DNA of 16,266 nucleotides from Clostridium sp. (GCA_023666975.1 JAMPAW010000069.1:1-16266), one strand, 5' to 3'. Positions 5,977 to 13,293 are shown, numbered from the stretch's first letter. Notes: generated by a model not told the origin, from the letters alone. Numbers and translations are program-made.

Positions 5977-6721
5977 TTATGCCTCCTTGCACTACATTGA
6001 TATTGCCTTCTGTAATAATTATCCTGTCACTGGAACAGTTCTTCAGATAAAAATAATATGTTCCTTCACTCTCCGGACAGAAATCCACACTGTAAAAATT
6101 CTGGCTTATCATTTGCAGCTCTTTTAACTCTCCGGCTACTATATAGCCAGCTTCCAAAATACCCAACGGCAGCAAATCACTCCCATCAGCCTGCCCCTGA
6201 GTAAACTCAAAATGCAATATTGCATCGTCTGCTACATCCCATCCATCATTATTGCTTTGGGTAAAAATTATTATTGCCCCGTTATCCAGATAGCATTCCG
6301 GCAGCTTCCCCGCAGTATCTACGGGAACTTCCACAATGTATTTTGCAACAGGAATATCCCCTTCATATAAATTCGCCTCATCAATCAGAGCGGTTTGAAA
6401 GTCAACAATGTTATTAAAATGATAAGCAAAATCTTCTTCTGCCCTTTGTCCCATCTGCGGCTGCATTATTTCGTCTTTATTGCTGCCTATGATCCCCGCA
6501 GAACGTAACAGTCCCTTTGCCCCTACCGTCATACTTCCAATCACCAAAAATATAAGCAGGATCGCCACATACCGCTTGTGCCTATGGGCTTTTTTCATAG
6601 GATTTATATTTGAAAATACAATTTCCTTAATCCTTTTATTATCAGCATCATATTCTGCTTCTGCATTTTCTTCGATTAGTTCAGAAGCATTATCAAACAT
6701 ATCACTAATTCTAATTTTCAT
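5960..6721 (-). CDS. Anti-sigma-like single-pass membrane protein
   Basis: 253 residues. Residues 1-45 form a short, acidic cytoplasmic part (ISDMFDNASELIEENAEAEY) that would contact the sigma factor. Residues 51-67 (YVAILLIFLVIGSMTVG) are a single membrane helix after a basic HRHKR stop-transfer. The remainder is an external domain, beta-rich toward the end (HFEFTQGQ, SVDFCPESEGTYYFYLK). The start ATG 6721 overlaps the end of the sigma gene by 11 bases (ATGAAAATTAG), a classical sigma/anti-sigma arrangement. The zinc-binding HxxxCxxC motif of ZAS anti-sigma factors is absent. The layout is like the clostridial short-N-terminus membrane anti-sigma proteins that accompany ECF factors. The signal sensed outside is unknown. 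Its C-terminal motif recurs in the next gene. Confidence 0.82.
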   Translation of the reverse strand: MKIRISDMFDNASELIEENAEAEYDADNKRIKEIVFSNINPMKKAHRHKRYVAILLIFLVIGSMTVGAKGLLRSAGIIGSNKDEIMQPQMGQRAEEDFAYHFNNIVDFQTALIDEANLYEGDIPVAKYIVEVPVDTAGKLPECYLDNGAIIIFTQSNNDGWDVADDAILHFEFTQGQADGSDLLPLGILEAGYIVAGELKELQMISQNFYSVDFCPESEGTYYFYLKNCSSDRIIITEGNINVVQGGINDERE

Positions 6722-7271
6722 TATAATTATAGCCCTCTTTAATAAGAATTTTTTTAAGCATCTCTCTGCCACGCCGCAATCTAGTTTTTACAGTCTGCGG
6801 ATTCATTTGAAATTCCCTTGCAATTTCTTCTACTTTTCTGTACTGATAATAATAGGCAACGAAAATCTTCCAGTCTAAAGGCTTTAATTGTTTTAAGGTG
6901 CTTTCTATAATCCTTTGCTGCTCTCTCTGAACAATCAACTGCTCCAGACTGTTATCAACTATTAAAGCATCATCCATCAACTGCAAATCCTGTCCCCTTA
7001 CATTTCTCAACCAGTCCTTCGCCTTATTCCTTGCAATGACCGCTATGTATGCTTTGATACTGCTGTATTTTTTATAATTGATCCTTTCTGCCGTCTGCCA
7101 TAACGCTATAAATGTATCTGCTACCACCTCCTCAATATCTTCCTTTGTTCCCTTTGGGCATATCAGGCTTCCGACGATTTTGACAATATAGGCACTATAC
7201 ATATCCATTATTTTCTCAAATGCTTTTTCATCCCCATTCCGCAGCCTTTTTAACAGTCCTCTCTCGTCCAT
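6711..7271 (-). CDS. ECF-type RNA polymerase sigma factor
   Basis: About 186 residues. The sigma-2 region spans residues about 10-85: GDEKAFEKIMDMYSAYIVKI, then EDIEEVVADTFIALWQ, the core-binding and -10 recognition helices, then IKAYIAVIARNKAKDWLR. The sigma-4 region spans about 125-180: LKQLKPLDWKIFVAYYYQYR, then VEEIAREFQMNPQTVKTRLR, the -35 recognition HTH. The start is uncertain. ATG 7271 gives the normal ECF length; ATG 7286 or a TTG at 7388 would add up to 39 residues of non-family sequence. It follows agrD with no clear terminator and with about 200 bases between, and overlaps the anti-sigma gene. So it is probably read from the agrB promoter, with a possible private promoter in the gap. 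Its target promoters are unknown; autoregulation is usual for the family. Confidence 0.9.
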   Translation of the reverse strand: MDERGLLKRLRNGDEKAFEKIMDMYSAYIVKIVGSLICPKGTKEDIEEVVADTFIALWQTAERINYKKYSSIKAYIAVIARNKAKDWLRNVRGQDLQLMDDALIVDNSLEQLIVQREQQRIIESTLKQLKPLDWKIFVAYYYQYRKVEEIAREFQMNPQTVKTRLRRGREMLKKILIKEGYNYNEN

Positions 7272-7473
7272 TTGCCCAAATCCCATCTGCCCAAATTTCC
7301 TATCAATACGTTGTTGGAAAGAATTTGGTTTCATTTTTTGCAACAAAAAAGAGATACTGCGCACTGCAATATCCCTTTCCAGAACCAATCTGCTTATATT
7401 CTGTTTCTCTGACTCTGACAGCTATTGACAAAGGAACTCCTGCTAAGTATCCAAGAGTTTCTCCCCGCCGCCC

Positions 7474-7638
7474 TTATAAGCTGCTGATTTCTTTTTTTAC
7501 ATTTTTCGGTCTTTTCGGCTGATGAAAAAATCCTGCACAAACCGGGGGCCAGTCGTAACAATTCTTTTCGACCTCATTCCGGGCAATTCTTTCCACTGCC
7601 TTTAAAACCGTATCATTGAGTTTCCCTGTTCTCTTCAT
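7474..7638 (-). CDS. agrD: AgrD-like cyclic-lactone autoinducer precursor (54 aa)
   Basis: A 54-residue peptide whose ATG overlaps the agrB stop (ATGA). Residues 8-25 form an amphipathic helix (NDTVLKAVERIARNEVEK). The signal core is residues 26-38 (NCYDWPPVCAGFF), followed by the charged tail HQPKRPK. The pattern C-four residues-(aromatic)QPKxP matches clostridial AgrD, where AgrB cuts just before the QPKxP segment and a thiolactone joins the core Cys to the new C-terminus. Here the ring would be Cys34-Ala-Gly-Phe-Phe38, with an N-terminal tail whose length cannot be read from the sequence. A second cysteine (Cys27) in the tail region is unusual. Position between agrB and the sigma gene, and the promoter upstream of agrB, support the call. 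The gene is small enough to be skipped by automatic annotation. Confidence 0.9.
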   Translation of the reverse strand: MKRTGKLNDTVLKAVERIARNEVEKNCYDWPPVCAGFFHQPKRPKNVKKEISSL

Positions 7639-8219
7639 TTTACTTTTACCTCCTGTTTCATAACTTTAGCTACGCATAGCAAGGACGCACACAATATGAT
7701 AGCCAATGACATATAACTTACATACAGATCATCCATTTTCAAGGCAATCAATGCCGCAATCACCGCTGTTTCCAGCAGGACACATAATCTGGCTGCTTTC
7801 TTTGACTCCTGCAGTTCGTCTTTATCCATATCCATATTGGGATGGTTGACGGTTCCTATAACCCCAATCACAAGCACCGCAAAGGACAACATAACATATA
7901 CAGTAACCGGATTTTGGGAAAGAACAGCAGCGGCCTGTATAATCGCAATATAAAGAATGACCGTCACAAGATAGCACTGCCAAAATTTGTCTGCATGATA
8001 CCCACCAGTCCGTTTCCTAAGAGAAAGGAAAAATACCAGAAAACAAACTGTCGGTATAAACTGATTAAAAACCAGCCCAATCAGCAGCATGGTTCCGACT
8101 GTTATGGTATGTTCTGTCAGAGTAATCAAAGCATACTCATAATGCTTGCTGTCAGCTTTATCTATCATTTTTTTAGATTCCATCTGGCTTACCAAGTTTA
8201 ATACCATTTTTTCTATCAT
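7635..8219 (-). CDS. agrB: AgrB-type peptide-processing membrane protease
   Basis: A 194-residue membrane protein with about four to six hydrophobic segments (residues about 38-65, 84-100, 105-122, 145-160, 167-183). The catalytic pair of the AgrB family is present: His75 in RKRTGGYHADKF and Cys82 in WQCYL, spaced seven apart as in staphylococcal AgrB. It cleaves AgrD behind the signal core, forms the thioester intermediate and closes the thiolactone ring at the membrane. The start ATG 8219 has AAGGAGG ten bases upstream. Direct-repeat promoter 5 lies immediately upstream, with -10 at 8247. The stop overlaps the agrD start. The order agrB-agrD is conserved in Firmicutes, but here agrA and agrC are in a separate unit upstream. 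Confidence 0.95.
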   Translation of the reverse strand: MIEKMVLNLVSQMESKKMIDKADSKHYEYALITLTEHTITVGTMLLIGLVFNQFIPTVCFLVFFLSLRKRTGGYHADKFWQCYLVTVILYIAIIQAAAVLSQNPVTVYVMLSFAVLVIGVIGTVNHPNMDMDKDELQESKKAARLCVLLETAVIAALIALKMDDLYVSYMSLAIILCASLLCVAKVMKQEVKVK

Positions 8220-8246
8220 ACCTCATGCACCTCCTTCCTTAAACCA

Positions 8247-8316
8247 AGTATAAAGAAATGTCCGGACAAAACAACATGCTTTGCAGAAAATAGGCACTCC
8301 AGAGCAGAAAGTGACC
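8247..8316 (-). promoter_or_regulatory. Direct-repeat (LytTR-type) promoter 5, agrBD
   Basis: Minus-strand repeats GGTCACTTTCTGCTC (8302-8316) and GCCTATTTTCTGCAA (8281-8295), with GCAG cores 21 bp apart. -35 TTGTTT (8269-8274), 16-bp spacer containing the palindrome GTCCGGAC, -10 TATACT (8247-8252). The predicted transcript starts about 20 bases before the agrB ribosome binding site region. The outer repeat is about 20 bases from the agrC stop, with no terminator between. Confidence 0.85.
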
Positions 8317-8336
8317 AAAAAATTAACTTTCTTCTT

Positions 8337-9638
8337 TTAGGCAGGAATCATAATTGAGAAATAAAACTCATTTTTACTATCCTCAATAATATACGATCCG
8401 TTGTACTTCTCAATAACCTTTATGATATTTTTAATTCCAATTCCATGTTCTTCTGTCCTTATTACTTTAGAAGATTTGATTTCTCCATTCTCATAGCATA
8501 CCGGATGATTAAATGTATTTTTAACGGAAATTATTACCACGCCATCTTCATTAACAAATTTCAGCTTTATTATCCTTTTATCATCACATTTCTCACAGGC
8601 TTCTATTGCATTGTTCAGCAGATTGGACAGGATAGTAACCACATCTTCATCTTTCATTTTTACCTGCGAAAGATCATTTACCCGGAACACAAAAACAATT
8701 CCCTTCGCATCTGCTTCCTGATATTTTGTATTTAATATCGCATTTACAATCACATTATTTGTATTGATAGCATCCAGCTCCTTATCTAAATGACCATAAA
8801 TTTCTTTTACATATTTCTCCAATTCCAAGTATTTCTTGTTACCTAGCAATGATTCAATACATACAATCTGGTTTTTATATTCATGTGTTTTTCTTTTTTG
8901 GCTGTCAAAATTTTCTGATATAGACCGATACATTTCGGTCTGATTCTTTACCTGAATCTGAAAAATCTTATTTTCGTGTAGCTTTATTTCTCTTTCTATG
9001 ATGTCATTGATCAGATAAAACTCTACAATGTTCATTCCTGCCATTCCAAATGCTATAATGAACAAAAGATATATCTGTCTTGTTGTCTCCACATACCCAA
9101 AAACTGAAAACATAGCCGCCATAATAATTATTGTAAATACGGGAAAAAACAGAAACTTAAGCCACTCTGCATCCGCAAGCATTTCCGTTGATTTTTTTCC
9201 AAACTTCTTCTTAATAATGAGAACACACACATAAAGAAGCATCTTTCCAAATAAAACGACTAAAACACTTTCCGCCACATATATCAGTCCTGTTGTTTCA
9301 TCATTTGAAATCAATCCACTATAATAAATCAGAAATGCTATATAATCTGTTGCCAATAATAGGGCTTGATATAGAACAGCCAATATCAATGACTTCTTTA
9401 TACTGCTTTTCATATGCCAAAACATAAAAGTGGCAAATATTAAAATAATAGCAATTTGTTTTAAAACAAAACTATTTTCCAATCCTTTTGCGGCTCCAAA
9501 CACACTACCAACTAATAGTATTATCTGCACCACATTCAGCCAGCCTTTATAGCGTACTGTTCCAAATATCTCAAAAAATATCTTGCAGCAAAATACCTCA
9601 AATACTATCATCAACACATCTGGTAAAAAATCTAACAT
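8337..9638 (-). CDS. agrC: AgrC-type sensor histidine kinase (GHKL)
   Basis: A 433-residue membrane kinase. About six to seven hydrophobic segments in residues 1-212 form the peptide sensor. A coiled linker spans about 213-245, then the dimerisation/phosphoacceptor segment with His252 (RKTHEYKNQIVCIESLL). The GHKL ATPase domain has the N box (SNLLNNAIEAC, residues 338-348) and the G box (EEHGIGIKNI, 396-405). There is no DHp HisKA domain, which is typical of the AgrC/HPK10 group. ATG 9638 shares bases with the stop of agrA (TGATG) and has AGGAG upstream; a GTG one codon earlier is the alternative. It would bind the cyclic peptide outside the cell and phosphorylate AgrA. It is co-transcribed with agrA from direct-repeat promoter 6. 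Confidence 0.95.
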   Translation of the reverse strand: MLDFLPDVLMIVFEVFCCKIFFEIFGTVRYKGWLNVVQIILLVGSVFGAAKGLENSFVLKQIAIILIFATFMFWHMKSSIKKSLILAVLYQALLLATDYIAFLIYYSGLISNDETTGLIYVAESVLVVLFGKMLLYVCVLIIKKKFGKKSTEMLADAEWLKFLFFPVFTIIIMAAMFSVFGYVETTRQIYLLFIIAFGMAGMNIVEFYLINDIIEREIKLHENKIFQIQVKNQTEMYRSISENFDSQKRKTHEYKNQIVCIESLLGNKKYLELEKYVKEIYGHLDKELDAINTNNVIVNAILNTKYQEADAKGIVFVFRVNDLSQVKMKDEDVVTILSNLLNNAIEACEKCDDKRIIKLKFVNEDGVVIISVKNTFNHPVCYENGEIKSSKVIRTEEHGIGIKNIIKVIEKYNGSYIIEDSKNEFYFSIMIPA

Positions 9639-10366
9639 CACACTTCTCCTCGATATGCAATAAATTTATCTTTAACGTATTTACATCTGGCTTTCGGTAT
9701 TACTAAAATAGTTCTTCCGTCTGTCAATACCGCCTGATATCTGTCCACACTCATTATATATTTCAAATTGACAAGATAACTTTGGTGTATTCTTACAAAG
9801 TCATTATCCAGCAATTCACTCTCAAAATTATTTAAAGTTTCATACATGGAATAAATCTTCATATCTTCCTCCATAACATGAAACTCCAGTTTATGCAATC
9901 TGCTTTCAATATATAATAACCTTTCTAATGCAATCTCTTTGGTGCCCTCAATAAAATTGAACTTTTTCGTTACAACCGTATAATTCATTTTTTCCATAAT
10001 TGCATTTATGCACTCGTCAATCGCACCTTTAAAATTATTACCGCCTTTCAATAAATATCTTATGGCATCTACCTTATAGCCTTCCAATGTGTAATTTACA
10101 AACGCTGTCACAAAAACGATATATGCTTCCTTGCTTACTTCCCGGATCTTCTTAGCTGTCATAATGCCATCGACTTCATCCATGTTAATATCCAAAAATA
10201 TAATAGAATATTGGAGCATACCTATACCCAATGATATAAGCTTAGCCCCAGAGCTATATGTATCTATTTTGAAAACAAGTCCTTTTTTCAGCATACAATC
10301 AGATATGATCTGTTTTAATTCTTCAATAAAATAGTTTTCATCGTCACATATAGCAATCTTAAACAT
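9638..10366 (-). CDS. agrA: AgrA-type LytTR response regulator
   Basis: 242 residues. The receiver domain spans residues 1-125, with the acidic pair Asp8-Asp9 (ICDDE), phosphoacceptor Asp59 (FLDINM), Thr87 (FVTAF) and Lys107 (YLLKGG). The LytTR DNA-binding domain spans about 140-240: FNFIEGTKEIALERLLYIES, then LDNDFVRIHQSYLVNLKYI with the DNA-contacting segment, then DGRTILVIPKARC. The start ATG 10366 has GAAGGAGG upstream; a longer in-frame start at 10429 would bury that site. LytTR proteins bind pairs of imperfect direct repeats about two helical turns apart, which is what seven promoters in this window show. It is therefore the likely activator of all of them, including its own (promoter 6) and agrBD (promoter 5). 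Confidence 0.95.
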   Translation of the reverse strand: MFKIAICDDENYFIEELKQIISDCMLKKGLVFKIDTYSSGAKLISLGIGMLQYSIIFLDINMDEVDGIMTAKKIREVSKEAYIVFVTAFVNYTLEGYKVDAIRYLLKGGNNFKGAIDECINAIMEKMNYTVVTKKFNFIEGTKEIALERLLYIESRLHKLEFHVMEEDMKIYSMYETLNNFESELLDNDFVRIHQSYLVNLKYIMSVDRYQAVLTDGRTILVIPKARCKYVKDKFIAYRGEV

Positions 10367-10520
10367 CCGCTTTCCTCCTTCCGCCATAATTACTGCCAGT
10401 ATTGCATACTTTCTATTATATTTCGGCATAACTTACGGCAAACTTTATTTCTGCCCTGCGTAGGCGATATATGACTTCTTTATAGCCAAAACCACCAGAA
10501 GCTACATTTTCACAAATAAA

Positions 10521-10588
10521 ATGATATGTAACTTTTTCAGATTCGTCAATATGTTTACAGAAAATGACCAAATATTGCAGAAAACGGC
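10521..10588 (-). promoter_or_regulatory. Direct-repeat (LytTR-type) promoter 6, agrAC
   Basis: Minus-strand repeats TGCCGTTTTCTGCAA (10575-10588) and GGTCATTTTCTGTAA (10555-10569), period 20. -35 TTGACG (10544-10549), 17-bp spacer, -10 TATCAT (10521-10526). The -35 is the closest to consensus of the seven, which fits a higher basal level for the sensor genes. The leader to agrA is about 150 bases. Confidence 0.8.
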
Positions 10589-10641
10589 AAGCAAACAGCC
10601 ATCATAGAGACTGCACCCAATATGCTGGTCAATGCCATCAT

Positions 10642-10881
10642 TCATTCTTCTTTAAAGATTTCTTCATAGGATGTGTTCAATATTTCCTTTATTGCTTTAA
10701 GCTGAGTCGCCTTAATATGCTGTATCCCTCTCTCTATCTTTACCAAAGTTTCCCTTGTAATCTGCACATTTTTAAGCTGCATCAATGCAACCAATTCTGT
10801 CTGCCCTATTTTCTGTTCTTTCCTGATGCGCCGAATATTCTTTCCCAACTGAATACTGTCCTGTTTTACCTTTTGTTCCAT
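10642..10881 (-). CDS. Small XRE-family helix-turn-helix regulator (79 aa)
   Basis: 79 residues with one HTH domain (residues about 10-70): GKNIRRIRKEQKIGQTELVA, then a variable segment LMQLKNVQIT, then RETLVKIERGIQHIKATQLK, with the ERG turn that is typical of HTH_3 proteins. There is no other domain, so it is a minimal repressor of the kind seen in clostridial accessory regions. ATG 10881 has only a weak site (AGGTG). It is divergent from the alpha-CTD-like gene at 10990; the 108-base gap contains a promoter for the latter and a repeated AGTCC element (near 10910 and 10972) that could be its operator. It reads toward promoter 6 with no visible terminator. Regulation of the divergent gene is inference from position. 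Confidence 0.82.
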   Translation of the reverse strand: MEQKVKQDSIQLGKNIRRIRKEQKIGQTELVALMQLKNVQITRETLVKIERGIQHIKATQLKAIKEILNTSYEEIFKEE

Positions 10882-10942
10882 TATGCACCTACATTCTGAA
10901 CCAATTTTAGTCCTTTTTCTTTATTTTATGAAGAAAAGGTGC

Positions 10943-10948
10943 TATAAT
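10943..10948 (+). promoter_or_regulatory. -10 element of the alpha-CTD-like gene
   Basis: TATAAT, preceded by TGC (extended -10 form, TGCTATAATG), 41 bases before the ATG at 10990. No good -35 is visible. The ribosome binding site AAAGGAG follows at 10977-10983. Confidence 0.7.
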
Positions 10949-10989
10949 GGGACTTGTTTCAGTCCGTTTTACATTCAAAGGAGTTAAAT

Positions 10990-11754
10990 ATGGATACAAA
11001 AATTCAAGACCTGAACATTTCCTCTACTGTCAAATCAGCCTTACTAAGCACAGGTTTTACTAAAATTTCAGACCTTGTAGGACATAACTATATAACATTG
11101 GCAAAGATATTCCCTAAAAACTGTCTTGTAGAACCCATTATCACCGAACTTAATCCTTTGGGCTATCTGCTGCCTCCAGAAAACGAAATATCAGTCTATG
11201 ACATTCCTATGTCAAGTCGGCTGCAAAATACCCTTATAAGGAACAATGTGATGTACCTGTCACAGCTATCTTCGATTCCCAAAGAAGAAATCCTGCAGTT
11301 TCGGAATCTTGGCGATAAAACCATAACGGAGCTTGAACAAATCTGTCAGGAGCATAATATACAGATAAGAACACTTTCTTCCCTTAAAGAAACCTTTGAC
11401 GAATATCAATTCCCGACAAAAATATACCCCATGTTCTTTAAAAATGGTATCTCATGTATAAATGATTTTAACCACAAAACCTCTCATGACATATATACCA
11501 TATGTGAGCAAGATTACCCCCTTACCATGAAAGCATATTTTATTTTCAAGAAAAATGGTATTACGCTTGATGACTGGCATGACAAATTCTTATTTGAAAT
11601 TCTGCCTATGCGCAAAGCTGATCTGTTATGGAAGAAATATAAGATTAGCATAGTTTCACAGTTCTCGAATCTTACTGAACAGCAGCTCAAAGAAATAATC
11701 TCTGACATTCCTGCTCTATCAAAAACATTGGGTACATTTCTAAGTAAATCTTAA
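10990..11754 (+). CDS. Stand-alone RNA polymerase alpha-CTD-like protein
   Basis: 254 residues and the only plus-strand gene. Residues about 66-128 match the C-terminal domain of RNA polymerase alpha: VYDIPMSSRLQNTLIRNNVM, then LSQLSSIPKEEILQFRNLGD and KTITELEQI, with the conserved FRNLG-K helix-hairpin signature. A weaker copy of the same pattern precedes it (residues 1-60, IQDLNISSTVKSALLSTGFT). About 110 further residues may hold more degenerate helix-hairpin units. No alpha N-terminal domain is present, so it is not RpoA. Stand-alone alpha-CTD proteins of clostridial genomes and mobile elements have no settled function; DNA or UP-element binding is plausible. The start ATG 10990 has a good AAAGGAG site; an upstream ATG at 10954 would begin at the predicted transcription start. 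A terminator hairpin follows at 11759. Confidence 0.82.
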   Translation: MDTKIQDLNISSTVKSALLSTGFTKISDLVGHNYITLAKIFPKNCLVEPIITELNPLGYLLPPENEISVYDIPMSSRLQNTLIRNNVMYLSQLSSIPKEEILQFRNLGDKTITELEQICQEHNIQIRTLSSLKETFDEYQFPTKIYPMFFKNGISCINDFNHKTSHDIYTICEQDYPLTMKAYFIFKKNGITLDDWHDKFLFEILPMRKADLLWKKYKISIVSQFSNLTEQQLKEIISDIPALSKTLGTFLSKS

Positions 11755-11758
11755 AAAA

Positions 11759-11785
11759 CTGGCAGTCCCTAAATGGAACTGCCAG
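11759..11785. terminator. Convergent terminator between the alpha-CTD-like gene and the lipoprotein
   Basis: CTGGCAGT pairs with ACTGCCAG, extended by three pairs (one G-U), with a five-base loop. On the minus strand TTTTTT follows directly, making it a strong terminator for the lipoprotein transcript. On the plus strand the tail is CTCTTTC, so it is weaker in that direction. Confidence 0.85.
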
Positions 11786-11790
11786 CTCTT

Positions 11791-12096
11791 TCAATCTACA
11801 TTTCCCTTATATGGCTCCGCTGAAATAATTTGATCCGGCTCGTCGGAATACGGACTGGAACCATTCAAAGATTCATTTATATCATCAATTTGAAGTTGCG
11901 GTTCCTCTGCGATTGGATCAACAATTTCTTCATCTAGCTGCGGATCACTTGCTTCAGTAGAAGTTTGTTGTATAATTCTTGTTTCTACGCTCACATTCTC
12001 TTCTCTCATATCTTTGGGAGCAATATCTTCGGTTTTACATCCTGTCATACTTATAACAAGCATAGCAATTATCCCAAAAACAAGTATATGTTTCAT
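11791..12096 (-). CDS. Small lipoprotein with acidic tail
   Basis: 101 residues. MKHILVFGIIAMLVISMTGC is a lipoprotein signal peptide with a lipobox ending at Cys20. The mature part is about 80 residues, strongly acidic and low in complexity (TEASDPQLDEEIVDPIAEEP), and is likely unstructured at the outer face of the membrane. The start ATG 12096 has GAGAGG upstream. It lies 64 bases after the V8-like protease with no terminator between, so it probably belongs to the same quorum-controlled transcript. Its function is unknown. An acidic tether for the secreted protease, or an immunity/chaperone partner, would fit the neighbour, but only as a guess. Confidence 0.82.
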   Translation of the reverse strand: MKHILVFGIIAMLVISMTGCKTEDIAPKDMREENVSVETRIIQQTSTEASDPQLDEEIVDPIAEEPQLQIDDINESLNGSSPYSDEPDQIISAEPYKGNVD

Positions 12097-12160
12097 AAGC
12101 AAACCTCTCAAAACATTGATTTCATACTGCCCTTTGAATAATATACCGGCATTGCATGAT

Positions 12161-13177
12161 TTAACGATACTGCATATAGAAGTCAAATAATGCCTGATCA
12201 AGCGCACGTCCCGAATTATTAGAAGAGCTTCCATAAGCATGAATACCTATAACATATTGACCATCACATATTGCACTACCGCTATTTCCGCCTGTCGTAT
12301 CAATAGTATAATAGTACATGTTATTTTGAAGTTTGGTAATGTTGCTTGTATGTGTCCACATTTGATAGCTGTTAGAATAGTTCTGCACCTGCTTAGGATA
12401 TCCAGTAATTGTAGCGTTTTTACCTACCTGAGAATCTCCTCTTACACTCATGCCATAATAACCAACTGTATTTCCAAGATCAGAAGATAATTCAACCATA
12501 CCCCAATCATCGTTTTGAGCGCCGGAATTATACCAATTTGAACCAACATGAAGCGTTGTGCTGCTTGCAGTGCCGTAAGGCTGGTTAGAGCCATTCCTTG
12601 CTGCTATAATAACAACACTTGTCGCCCATCCGCCATTATCTGAACCATATAAGTTGTGACCGCAAGTACCTACAATACTAGGTCCCATTGTAAAAGCTGT
12701 TCCACGATATGTATTTCCATCCGGAAAAGTTGCAGCCAAATAGCAATTATAACGATACGGTTCTGCCGTAGTGTCATCAACAACAGTTCTGTTATCAGTG
12801 CCTATTACAGTTTCCGGAATCAATTCGTCGCCATACCCATCAAGAGTTGGCAGTTCGGCAAAAGCATCAAAGTCAAACTCGCCATCGTCTGTCAGTAAAC
12901 CCATTTTATCCAGTTCGCTTTGTGTTGCCTCATCCATACTGATATCCGCCAACGGCATAACATCAGGAATATAAGGGGCTGCTTCGCTTTCAACTGAAAG
13001 TGGGGCTGCTTCATTTTTCACGGCTACGTTTACTTCGCCTGTATCAATTTGATAACTGGCAACACCGAACACATAGTCTTCCGTGTTATTGGTGCCGTTC
13101 TCTGCTGCCAAAGCCGATATACCACTTGCAAAAAGCATTGTTAAGGTAAGTAATGAAGCAATGATTCGTTTTTTCAT
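12161..13177 (-). CDS. Secreted V8-like (S1B) serine protease with propeptide
   Basis: 338 residues. The signal peptide spans residues 1-25 (MKKRIIASLLTLTMLFASGI, then ending SALAA). A propeptide of about 100 acidic residues follows. VIGTDNRTVV (from about residue 124) resembles the mature N-terminus of glutamyl endopeptidases. The trypsin-fold triad is visible: His174 in GTCGHNLYG, Asp224 in NDDWGMVEL and Ser299 in GGNSGSAICDG. It is related to staphylococcal V8 and Bacillus glutamyl endopeptidases, so cleavage after Glu is likely but not shown. ATG 13177 has AAAGGAGT at the right distance; an in-frame ATG at 13204 would not. It has its own direct-repeat promoter 7 and a leader of about 110 bases with a hairpin. 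Control of a V8-type protease by agr parallels Staphylococcus aureus. Confidence 0.93.
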   Translation of the reverse strand: MKKRIIASLLTLTMLFASGISALAAENGTNNTEDYVFGVASYQIDTGEVNVAVKNEAAPLSVESEAAPYIPDVMPLADISMDEATQSELDKMGLLTDDGEFDFDAFAELPTLDGYGDELIPETVIGTDNRTVVDDTTAEPYRYNCYLAATFPDGNTYRGTAFTMGPSIVGTCGHNLYGSDNGGWATSVVIIAARNGSNQPYGTASSTTLHVGSNWYNSGAQNDDWGMVELSSDLGNTVGYYGMSVRGDSQVGKNATITGYPKQVQNYSNSYQMWTHTSNITKLQNNMYYYTIDTTGGNSGSAICDGQYVIGIHAYGSSSNNSGRALDQALFDFYMQYR

Positions 13178-13195
13178 ATGAATACTCCTTTCTTC

Positions 13196-13233
13196 GTATT
13201 GCAATGCACTTTCTCCGTGACCTTATGCAATAC
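13196..13233 (-). promoter_or_regulatory. Leader hairpin of the protease mRNA
   Basis: GTATTGCA (13226-13233) pairs with TGCAATAC (13196-13203) on the minus-strand transcript, with a 22-base loop. It ends 5 bases before the AAAGGAGT ribosome binding site. It could stabilise the 5' end or tune translation. There is no T-run, so it is not a terminator. Confidence 0.45.
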
Positions 13234-13293
13234 ACAATAACTTGATTAAATGCTACAAACATAAATATTTTCAATACAGCCGTATTTAAAATT

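Noticed and set aside
7286..7388. N-terminal extension of the sigma factor from TTG 7388
   Set aside because: The extra 30-39 residues do not resemble the sigma-2 region and the shorter start gives the usual family length; kept only as an alternative.
7272..7473. Open frame directly after the agrD stop, reading GETLGYLAGVPLSIAVRV and on, and an antisense frame here
   Set aside because: No start codon with a ribosome binding site and no recognisable family. The gap may hold a promoter for the sigma gene but no clear -35/-10 pair stands out.
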